From Diplolepis rosae (Eukaryota; Arthropoda; Insecta; Hymenoptera; Diplolepididae): DNA of 64,000 bases. The stretch spans positions 5,441,001-5,505,000 of the forward strand of contig JAPYXD010000259.1 of the NCBI GenBank assembly GCA_030998225.1. The letters run 5' to 3'. Below, one piece after another: positions 37,601 through 49,600 of the stretch. Within the stretch, counting starts at the first letter, position 1. Each line of letters opens with the position of its first letter. The translations under genes and the position numbers were made by a program. The notes under the pieces were generated by a model. That model was given only the letters and a program-made list of their open reading frames with translations, searched no databases and was not told where the DNA came from.

Positions 37601-40600
37601 CAATGGCAATGAAATTACACCTCATGAATTTATTACGCGGTCACACCTTTGAATATATATAGTCCTCCAAGCTTCTGGTCGTAAAAAATGCCTTTTTCGA
37701 CTAACAAAGTAACAATCTCGATTTTTTTATATAAAAAGTTATATTGAGTGAACCTGAAGGCAAAATTAAGTTTGTGAAAAGAAAGTTTCGTGCATCCTGA
37801 AAATATTTTGGATAAAGTCCCAAAAATCACGTTTACGTGTGTTGGCGCTACCCATTATGTCCTTTAGACCAAAAATAGTGGTTATAAGAATTATATTAAA
37901 CAATTTTTTAAGAAGATTAACAAAAAACCTCTTATCTTACACAGAAACCGAATTAAGACCCTTCAAAGTTACCCGATTTCATCCAATTTTTTGTAAATAC
38001 TACTTTTTTGTTTTTTTTCCGTAGCTCAGAACCTGCTGATTCTTTAGATTTACGCTGAATTGAATTTTCTACAACAATGTGGGTCATGTGATCAAAAAAA
38101 GAATTTTAGTTTTCCCCAAAATTTTTCTGCAATAATGAACCATTTTTGTTAAAACTTTGGAACACGATAAAGGACATATTAATGGATGGCTGTAGACTTG
38201 AATTCGTTTTGAAAAATTTTAAGGTCCGTAAAATATGAATCAATTTTTTTAATTCTTTGAAACTCATTAAAGTGAAATTCTTTTTTTCATGTGCCCCTTT
38301 TTAATTTTATGCCCTTAAATCACCTGTGGAACATTTTTTCGTAAAATCATCAGGTTCCTAGCTACGGGGAAATAAAAAAAAATTAGTATGTTTTAAGAAA
38401 AAATTGGGTAATTCTGATGAAAAAAAATCATCAAGTGGAATTACCCAATGAGAAGATTTATGAACTGGCAAGCTAATTCTGATTGGAATTGATTTCGTTT
38501 GAACGTAAAAAGTACCCTAAGCTTATTTATCACTTTTATTTTGTGTCATATTGTTTTTATCAATAAAAATCTATTATTCAACTGTATTTTAATTGTAATA
38601 GTGATTAATCCTGAATTTATTCAATCTCCTAAATTTTCGCGAGCCTCCTGATGAAAAGCTCCTGACTTTTTGTCTCGGCCGGCGACAACGCTGCACGGGA
38701 TTTATCCTAGCGAGTGTTAATAATTTTTTTTTACATTCTCATCATGGATGAGAAGGTATTGGTTTTATGTGAAAAATGACTTTTGAAATTTTTATCAAAT
38801 CTTTACGTTTTGAGACCCCCTGAGTCAGAAAAAACGGTTTTTACGAAAGTGTCTGTCTGTCTGTCTGTAGGTCGTGTGCGGCATAACTCTCGATAGAATT
38901 ATCAGATTGAATTGACCTTTGGTACACTTTATCGGAGCCGAAAAAGTAAGGACAAGTTCGTTAACCAGCCACATCCAATCAAAATTGAGGGATTGAGCAC
39001 TACTTTTGTGTTTTTGAAAATAACTTTTTGAAAAAATCCAAAATTTCAACACTGGTTTTTGATAGTGCTCATAAATCTCTACAAATTACCCTGATACCAT
39101 TTTTTGAATTAATCAAAATTAGAAATGTTGCAGCATATTCAAATTCGAAAAAAGTCAATATCAAAATTCCATTTTCCAGTTAAATTATACGAGATACGAA
39201 AAAACGTTATGATACAATATTATTGAATACATAAAGACCTACAAATTTGAATTGTAACATTTTTTCATAAGATGCATATTTTTCTTTTTAATTAAAAAAA
39301 AACTATTGAAAATCCAAAATTCAATTTTTTAACAATAATATGTAAAATACGAAAAAAACGTAAGAACACAAAGTTGTTCGTTTCAAAAAGATCTACAAAT
39401 TTTGTCTGACGCAGTTTCTGTTAAAACATATATTTTTCGTTTTAATTCCAAAAAATACGTTTAAAATTCAAAAATTCCATTTTTTAGACAAAATATGTGA
39501 TTTACAAAAAAACGTTTATCTGGAAAATTGTTTGCCTAAATGAGGTTTACAAATTCTCATCGAGACATTTCGGGACAGGATGTATATTTTATGTTTTGAT
39601 TTTTAATATTAAAAAAATTCGATTTTTTTTACCAAAATATGTGAGATACGAAATAAGCGTTGTTCTGTAAAATCGTTTCCTTAAATAAGTTCTAAGATTG
39701 TTTTTTCTTTTTGAGAGATTTGGAGAAAATAAATTATTTTAATCATGTAATTTATTAAAAAGTGACTGAAATGTATACAGAAAATCGAGCGCGAAGCGCG
39801 AGCGTCATGATGAGAATGTGTTCCTTAAGGCTGATAGAGCCTTAAGTAAATTGAATTTCTTGTTTAACTTAAATTCGAAGAGAAATAGAGTGACTTTGAG
39901 AAAATGTGTAATTCACATCATCTGTAATATAATTATAAAATTAGTTTGAGCTTCAGTATCAAATTATAAGAAATAAACTTCAATGTATGCGGAGAGCACA
40001 AGACCGAGCGCGAAGCGCAAGGTCCAGAAAGAACGGAGCGCGAAGCGCGACGATCGAATCGCGCGCCCTAGGCGCGCTCAAACTTGCGAGCTGCGCGCGA
40101 CGCGCGCGATGAAAATGTGCCCGCTAAGCGGGCAGATTTTTTTTTTTACAGTTACGGAAACCTAATTCGATGCAATTCTTTCATCTGGTTTCTAATGCCA
40201 TTCAGGGCCGTGGGGAGAAAATCCGGGCCTGGGGGTGATGGGGGGGGGGGGATTCATCGGACCCTTTTCTGTTTTTTTTTCTTTTTTTTTTTTTTTTGAA
40301 AGCCTTATTTTTGTTCTAAGACTCTTTTTTCCAAACTTCTTGACCTCTAAGTTATATTTCAGGATAAACAACGTTCCTGGCCCCCCTAAAAACTACGGGC
40401 CCGGGGGAATCCCCCCCCCCCCCCCTCCACGGGGCTACTGCTATTATACCTGTTTTAAAAAATGATTCTTCTAGGCTCTCAATATACTCATCGACTGCAA
40501 CTCGGACTTATTCATTTGATGAAAAATTCATTCCTCCTAAGTGTCTCTTCAGATTCGGGAAAAGATGAGTCAGACGGAGCAAAGTCAGGAGAATAAGAAG

Positions 40601-43600
40601 GGTGAGAGAGGAGTTTAAAGCAAAATTTATGGATTTTAGCCATCGATTGTACGGATGTGTGAACATGCGCATTGTCTTAGTTGAACAAAACTTTTTTTCA
40701 CAGCATTCCTGGACTTTTCTCCTTGATTTCTTCAAGCAAACGGTGTAAAAAAGTGCAGTAGTAAATAACTGAGTTTACTGTTTTAGACTTTTCGAGATAA
40801 TCCACTAGGATGACACCCTTTAAATCCCAGGAAACAGATGTTATCACCTTATTCGCCGTGAAAACTATTTTTGCTTTCTTTGGAGGGGGTGATCCCTCTC
40901 ACTTCCACTGTTTGGATTGTTGTTTTGACTCTGAAGTATAATGGTGAACCCAGGTTTCATCCATGGTCACAAACCTGTCTGAAAATTCTTGTGGATCGAC
41001 TTCAAACAGCTCCAAAGAATCGCGAGAAATCGTGAGTCGATTCCGATTTTGTTTAACTGAAAGCAGCCTTGAGATCCATCTCGCAGAAATCTTAGAAAAT
41101 CCCAGTTTGTTCACAATAATGTTTTGTGCTCGTTCATATGGGATGCAAACAGTCTCAACTATCTCTCTTATTTTTAATCTGCGGTCTCCAATAATCAGAT
41201 CGCATATTTTTTCGACGTATTCTTGGGTCGTTAACGTCGAAGGCCGTCCACTGTGAGGGTCATCTTTAATACTCTCTCAACCACATTTGAACTCAGCTGC
41301 TCACTTTTTTACTATCGTATACGATGGAGCAGATTGTCCTAAAGTTCCCTCCATGTCTTCGTGGATCTGTTTCGCCATTAACCCTTTTTTATGCAGATAC
41401 TTGATAACAGCAAGTTGCTCGATTTTGTCCATTTTCCAAAAAAGTTTTACTAGGCCTGACTTAAATTGGTGTCACTTTTAAACCGTTAACAGCACAGTTA
41501 TGAAGTTTTGCATAGTCATAACTAAAGAAAGGGAGAATATAATGAGAGTAGTTTTAAGTAAATATTAAAATTGTTTCTATATGAGGCCGCGAACTTTTCA
41601 ATCCATCAACTTAAGGCTCTTTTACAGCTTCTGTCAATTGGTCAACAACTAATCAACATCTGTTTAATATTAACAAAAAATGATTAGCGAAATGTTAGAA
41701 AATTTTAGTAATCTTTCAGTAAATCTTTGGTAATATTATATGTTACCAAAAAATTTTAATATGCTGTTCAGTTGTCGGTCGACCAATAGAAAGTGGTGTG
41801 AAAGAGCCTCAAATAATTTTTTAGACATTTTACTTATAATTATTGGAGTATTGGACCTGCAGAAAAAGAAACAAGAGTTTAAAACGAACTTCAACAAGAA
41901 TTTAGTTTGTTTTGAACTGCTGTTGAAGTTTATTTTGAATTCACGCTCTGTTGTCTAAACCAATACTTCCTCCTGTAGTTAATCCAATACTTTAAAAAAA
42001 ATTAAATTGATTATTGAAATCATAAGTAACCTGTACATCAAACATCAAACGAAATTACATAATTTCAATCTCTCCAAAGAAAGATCATCAGACCTACATT
42101 ATAATGTTTGATATGAATAATTGCTTGATTAGTTTTACAGCACGAGGCGTGTATACCTAACAACAAATAATTCTATGACAAGTGCGCAATCTTATAATCA
42201 TGTCCCGATTGTGCAATCCATGGAAAAATGAATTTGTGTGTAGATTAGGTACATAGATGATCAATGTGTGGGTGAATGTTGCTCGCGTTTTACACGTAAA
42301 GGTCAATGACTCCGTGTGTATTCATGCTTGCAATGCGTGCCAGCCGGTCAACAAGGCATCGTACATTGAGCTGTCACGCATGCCGCGAGCATCAAATATG
42401 TTAACAGTTATTGATACATGTAGACAAACACATAACCAATTTGACATTAACTTTACTAAGAGAAACTTCATTACAAACTGCAAAAGATTCTAGAAAAATA
42501 AGGTAACTCGGTACTTGGGGCGCTATGTTAATCAACACTACATGCAAATTGTACTTCTTCTTGAAAAACGTCTTCAGAAACTGATAGAAAGGCTTACACG
42601 CTCTCTGGAAACTTATAAGATGCAAGTTCGACATGTTTTTCCCCATAAAAACGTAAAACATAAATCTGAACTGTCCATTGCGAATTTCAAGACTGTAGGT
42701 AATAGAATGGTATGTTGTTGGAAAAAATACTAGGTCATCACTAACATATTCTTAGGGAAAAATTTGACAAAATAGGGACAAAGCTTATTACAGATCCTTA
42801 ATAAAACAATTAATGGGAGAGGAAGGAAAAAGATCCTTTGGCTTTTTTTAAAATTTCACATCCAAATGTTTTCAGATTTTTTTTAAGGTTTCAATTTTGC
42901 CTTTAGATAATTCTGGAAAAATGTAATGTTCATGTAAACTTTTTGCTGATGTTTGAATTTTGAAATAATTTCTATTAGCACCTCGTAAATTAATAAAACG
43001 AAAGTTTCGGTTGAATCCCTGGTGAAAATATATTTAGGTTCCGAAGTACGATAAAGTTATTTTCGTCCTGAGCAAAAATACAAAAACCCTCTTCATATTA
43101 GAGAAAAGTGAAATATAACTAGTTGTAAGATAACTTTAACTGAACTAAATCTTTTAAGGCGGATCAAAAAATCTAATTAACTTTTGATTCACCAAGGAAA
43201 CATCCTACTTCATTTTTAATTATTAACCTATAATTGTGTAATTTCTGCTCTTTTAAATTCCGTCTTTATATCCCTGAAGATTGTCATATGAACTCTTGTA
43301 AAAGTACCCTAGTGATAATGCAGCTTCTTCTGATGATGGCACGTCACTTCGCAACTTTAATAATAGATAGGTTTAATAAAGACGTCAACTAATCTCTCTT
43401 TCTCTTTAATATTTTTCTTCGTTTACATTAACATTGATTCTTCTTTAGTCTTCGGGCAAACTTATTATGCCATACTAGCCAGTTCCTATATATTTCTTTA
43501 ATTTTCATGTTAAATCCTCCTTCCTTCTTTTAGACTGTTTGACGAAGCTACGTGTGTGCGAGAGTACTTTCACACAGAGGTGAACAACACTCGATGGTAT

Positions 43601-46600
43601 CCAGGCCAGGGGTGGCCAACCACACCTATATCTATAGCTCAGATATGGCTAATATACAGGGTGAGTTTTTTATCTTGAGACATCGAAATGTCTTAAGAAA
43701 TAAAAATTTTTTTTTTAGAGGGAGAAAATTAACTCCGCAAAAATTTACTCCACACTTGGGATTGGGGGGGGGGGGGATTTTACATTTTTTATTTCGTACG
43801 CGAATCGAAAATAAATTTTGCAATAAAACTTACGTAATTTTCAATGGAGAATCCGAATCTGCAAAAATAGAGGTTCGAAATTTCAAATTTACTTTATTTT
43901 GAATAATCAATTCCTCTTGTCCACACTTATAATTTGTATGATATGCAGGATACTACGCATTTTTTTCAAAGTTTTTCTAATTCATTGTGCAAAAGTTGTT
44001 AAATTATTTCAACTTCTTGTTTTGAAGTATTTCATTCTGAGGCAATTTCGAGTTTTTTATCGACTCATTTGTAAAAATGCTAATTCTCAAATTCTTCATA
44101 AAAAATCCTAACTTGGCAACTTCTTTTTATGTAGTTTTTAGATCTAAAATAAATTAAAATAAATTAAGGCCGAAAATGTAATTTTATTGCATCAATCAAA
44201 AATTTGGTTGAGCATATAACAACAAAGTAATATGGTTAAGCCATCGAAAATTTGGTTAATTCAACTAAATCTTTCAAAAGACAAATCTATATATTTGATA
44301 AATTGTGAACAAATATTTGATTTAGTAAAAGAAAATAATTTGGCTGAAAGGCTTTTTTTGATTCAAACATAAGATTTACTTCAATTAAATAGCATTTGTT
44401 TAATTCAGGCAAAACATCTTTGGGCCAAATAAATATTTGTTTGCAAATATTTAAAAAATTTGAAAATCCTTCTATGGAAAAAAAGACGCTTTCAACTGCG
44501 CTGGGATTCGAGCCCAAGTCTTTCGGTATGACAAAAATTTCAAACTCACCTAATTAATTTGTAATATTTGTTCAAATCAAATAAATTTTTCTTCAAAATA
44601 AAGAAATCGAAAACAAATTTTGCAATAAAACTTACGTAATTTTCATTGAGCTGAAGTTTGTGACGTCTCGTGTGACGAATTTTTTTTTTTTTTCTTTCTT
44701 GGTCGTATGACCAACAAGACAATCAAAAATTTGCAGAATAGTGATTTTTTACCAAAAAACATGTTTTAATGTGAAAAATAAATTTTTGAAGTCGGACAAA
44801 AGCAAGATATTTCTCGATAAACTCGTCAAATTATCTCGAGAACTAAGAAAGTGACCAAAAAACAGACTTTGGTTTTTGATTGCAGATACATTATGCAACA
44901 TTAAAAAAAATATAAATTAAAATTTGAGTTTGCGGAGCGAAACCAAAATTAGGAAAGTTTGACCCGGCGAAGCCATTTCTCGACAAACTCGTCAAATTAT
45001 CTCGAGAACTAAGAACGTGGCCAAAAAAAAAAGAGATTGGTTTTTTATTGCAGATACGTTATGCAACATTAAAAAAATATAAATTAAAATTTAGGTTTGC
45101 GGAGCGAAACCAAAATTAGGAAAGTTTGACCCGGGGAAGCCATTTCTCGACAAACTCGTCAAATTATCTCGAGAACTAAGAACGTGGCCAAAAAAAGGAG
45201 ATTGGTTTTTGATTGCAGATACATTATGCAACATTAAAAAAAATATAAATTAAAATTTGAGTTTGCGGAGCGAAACCAAAATTAGGAAAGTTTGACCCGG
45301 GGAAGCCATTTCTCGACAAACTCGTCAAATTATCTCGAGAACTAAGAACGTGGCCAAAAAAAGGAGATTGGTTTTTGATTGCAGATACATTATGCAACAT
45401 TAAAAAAAATATAAATAAAAATTTGAGTTTGCGGAGCGAAACCAAAATTAGGAAAGTTTGACCCGGGGAAGCCATTTCTCGACAAACTCGTCAAATTATC
45501 TCGAGAACTAAGAAAGTGGCCAAAAAACAGACTTTGGTTTTTGATTGCAGATACATTATGCAACATTAAAAAAAATATAAATTAAAATTTGAGTTTGCGG
45601 AGCGAAACCAAAATTAGGAAAGTTTGACCCGGCGAAGCCATTTCTCGACAAACTCGTCAAATTATCTCGAGAACTAAGAACGTGGTCAAAAAAAAGGCTT
45701 TGGTTTTTGATTGCAGATAATTTATATTTTTTTAATGTTGCATAATGTATCTGCAATCAAAAACCAAAGTCTGTTTTTTGGCCACTTTCTTAGTTCTCGA
45801 GATAATTTGACGAGTTTGTCGAGAAATGGCTTCCCCGGGTCAAACTTTCCTAATTTTGGTTTCGCTCCGCAAACTCAAATTTTAATTTATATTTTTTTTA
45901 ATGTTGCATAATGTATCTGCAATCAAAAACCAAAGTCTGTTTTTTGGCCACTTTCTTAGTTCTCGAGATAATTTGACGAGTTTGTCGAGAAATGGCTTCC
46001 CCGGGTCAAACTTTCCTAATTTTGGTTTCGCTCCGCAAACTCAAATTTTAATTTATATTTTTTTTAATGTTGCATAATGTATCTGCAATAAAAAACCAAA
46101 GTCTGTTTTTTGGCCACTTTCTTAGTTCTCGAGATAATTTGACGAGTTTGTCGAGAAATGGCTTCCCCGGGTCAAACTTTCCTAATTTTGGTTTCGCTCC
46201 GCAAACTCAAATTTTAATTTATATTTTTTTAATGTTGCATAATGTATCTGCAATAAAAAACCAAAGTCTGTTTTTTGGCCACTTTCTTAGTTCTCGAGAT
46301 AATTTGACGAGTTTGTCGAGAAATGGCTTCCCCGGGTCAAACTTTCCTAATTTTGGTTTCGCTCCGCAAACTCAAATTTTAATTTATATTTTTTTTAATG
46401 TTGCATAATGTATCTGCAATCAAAAACCAAAGTCTGTTTTTTGGCCACTTTCTTAGTTCTCGAGATAATTTGACGAGTTTGTCGAGAAATGGCTTCCCCG
46501 GGTCAAACTTTCCTAATTTTGGTTTCGCTCCGCAAACTCAAATTTTAATTTATATTTTTTTTAATGTTGCATAATGTATCTGCAATCAAAAACCAAAGTC

Positions 46601-49600
46601 TGTTTTTTGGCCACTTTCTTAGTTCTCGAGATAATTTGACGAGTTTGTAGAGAAATGTCTTGCTTTTGTCCAACTTCAAAAATTTATTTTTCGCATTAAA
46701 ACATGTTTTTTGGTAAAAAATCACTATTCTGCAAATTTTTGATTGTCTTGTTGGTCATACGACCAAGAAAGAAAAAAAAAAAAAATTCGTCACACGAGAC
46801 GTCACAAACTTCAGCTTAATGTAATTTTCAATGGAGAATCCGAATCTGCAAAAATAGAGGTTCGAAATTTGAAACTTCAAATTTACACCTCCTCGCATTT
46901 TTGGAGTGTGGGGTGAATTTTTGGGGAGTTGCTTTTCCTCCTCAAAAGTAAAAATTTTTTAGTACAGATATTTTTTTCATGCAATGCGTATTTATTGAGA
47001 TATTTCGATGTCTCAAGATTAAAAACTTGTACTGTATAACTTACTCAATCATTGAAAAATCAAAAACTCCATTTTTCGGAGTTGACTTAGATCGAGATAC
47101 ATTTTTAGGCCGGCGTTATAAAGAGAATTATATGTAAAGAGTACATTTCGTGTACATTTTGAATAATCAATTCCTTTTGTCCATACTTATAATTTGTAAG
47201 ATATGCAGGATACTACGCATTTTTTTCAAAGTTTTTCTAATTCATTGTGCAAAAGTTGTTAAATTATTTCAACTTCTTGTTTTGAAGTATTTCATTCTGA
47301 GGCAATTTCGAGTTTTTTATCGACTCATTTGAAAAAATGTTAATTCTCAAATTCTTCATCAAAAATCCTAACTTGGCAACTTCTTTTTATGTAGTTTTTA
47401 GATCTAAAATAAATTAAAATAAATTAAGGCCGAAAATGTAATTTTATTGCATCAATCAAAAATTTGGTTGAGCATATAACAATAAAGTAATATGGTTAAG
47501 CCATCGAAAATTTGGTTGACTATTTGATACACTGAGAAAAAATATTTGATTGAATAAAAGAAAATAATTTGTTTGAAAGGCTTTTTTTGATTCAACAAAA
47601 GATTCATTAAATTTAAATAGCATTGTTTAATTCAAACAAAACATCTTTGGGCCAAATAAAAAATTTGTTTAAATTAAATAAATTTTTCTTCAAAATGAAG
47701 AAATTAATGCATTGATATATGGTCAAAGGTATAATTTGTTTGATTTAAGGCAGAAATTAATTTGATTTGCACAAATTTTTATTTGGTTCAAAGATACTTT
47801 GTTAGAGTCGAACAAATTTTTTTAAATTCAAATTAATCACTTCTTCAAATCAAAGAAAGTCTTCCAAACAAATAATTTTCTTTGATTTAATTAATTCTTT
47901 TTTCTGAGTGTAACATATTATGGCATTTCTAGAAAATTTCTCCTAGGTTTTAACAAGGACTCTAAGCAAAAAAAACCCTTAACTTTCAAACAAAAACAGT
48001 ATTTCAAGAGTTTTTTTCAAATTATAGTTTTATGTTTTTTGCAATATCTTCTATAAAATTAAAAGTTTGTTTTTAGCTTGAACTTATCAGGTGCAGAATA
48101 TTTTTAGCTTTTACGCTTCAATTAAAACATTTTTATTTAAATATTCTACAATTAAGATACGGAATAAAATAAGGGCACATCGAATTATTTAGCCAATTTT
48201 ATACAATTTTTTTTCTTCAAAAATAACATTAGATACAATTTTTTTCATAGGCAAGAAAATACGCGCTATTGAAATTTCTGTATACCTATATAATGATTTT
48301 CATGTGCAAATTTTTGAATGTTTAGGAGCAAAAGATATTGTGTTACGACGCGAAATTGTTAAAGTTACCTCTCTTAATTTCAATCAGTTGTTTTTTTACT
48401 AATTTCAATCAGTCACTCAATCTTATCTCTGTAATTAGTCGTTTTTTTATTGATTGAGTTTATAGTAATTTAATATTTTTGCTTGATATTTCGAAAAATT
48501 CAACAAATCGAGAGTATCTTCTTAAAATTATTTAAAATGCAATTTAAACTATTGAGAATGGTGTTCGCTTTTCTATAATATTATAACTTCGTTCCGTGAC
48601 CCATTTTGTCATACTATCCATTACTCCCTATTTTGCATATTGTTTTAAACTACTTTCCTCTAAAATTGGATCTATGTGTTCAATGAAATGAAAATTGTAT
48701 GATAAGTGGATGTATTCTCTAAATCTGAATCAGTCAAATTTTGCCTGATTGAATCAGTGATTCGTCTTTTCACTGATCCATCAGCGAAAAAATATTTTTC
48801 ACTGTTAAATCAGTTAATTTTTACTGGAGTAATCAGTGAAAAATACTTTTCACTGTTAAATCAGTTAATTATCACTGGAGTAATCAGTGAAATTTTACTG
48901 ATTCACAGTAAACTCTTTTTAAAAATTTGAATCGGTGAAATTTCACCGATAATCAGTAGTTTTTGACTGATTCATATTTAGAGAATAACAGAATTTTTAA
49001 ATGGAAAACAACACATGGTTTTCATGCGTTTTTAACGCTGAATCCATTGATTATTTTGTTTTTACTATATCTTATACAATTCATTGGATAATTTTAAAAA
49101 AACAAAAAAAGGCACTACAAAAAACTTTATATTTAACTGAATATCATTTTTTTCTATAGAAAGAGACAACTTCTGTGTCATGTATCTTACGAACAGTTAC
49201 AGCTAGAACTATAAAATTTTTTTAAATTTTTTCTTCTTCTAAAAAACAAGAGAATGACACGTATTTTGCTAGAAAATAAATGATATTCAGTTAAATATAA
49301 GGTTTTTTTGTAAACCCTTTTATTTCGTGGTTTTTTGTAGTTTTTTTAATTATCTCAGGAACTTTATAAGATATCGAAAAAACAAAAAAATCAATGGATT
49401 CTGTTTAAAAAACGCATGAAAATCATGTGATGCTTTCCGTTTAAAATTTTTTTTTACTTTCTAAATCTGAATCAGTCGAAAACTACTGATTATTAGTGAA
49501 ATTTCACGGATTCAAATTATTAAAAAGAGGTTACTGTGAATCAGTTAAATTTCACTGATTACTTCAGTGATAATTAACTGATTTAACAGTAAAAAATATT

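Larger units (their letters stand above)
43654..47037. mobile_element. Inverted-repeat element, ATACAGGGTG ends, filled with nested insertions
   Basis: ATATACAGGGTGAGTTTTTT and TCTTGAGACATCGAAAT at the left are mirrored at 46995-47037. Inside are a ~365-bp repeat, a SINE piece, a decayed 381-bp-type MITE and the fold-back element 44646-46820. Confidence 0.7.

Noticed and set aside
42257..42493. 78-codon frame in a G+C-richer patch of intron 1
   Set aside because: No recognisable domain, no splice or codon-use support, and a competing frame on the opposite strand.
46067..46408. 113-codon open frame repeated in neighbouring frames
   Set aside because: It is one 166-bp repeat unit translated twice; the same peptide appears on both strands of the palindrome, so it reflects repeat structure and not a gene.
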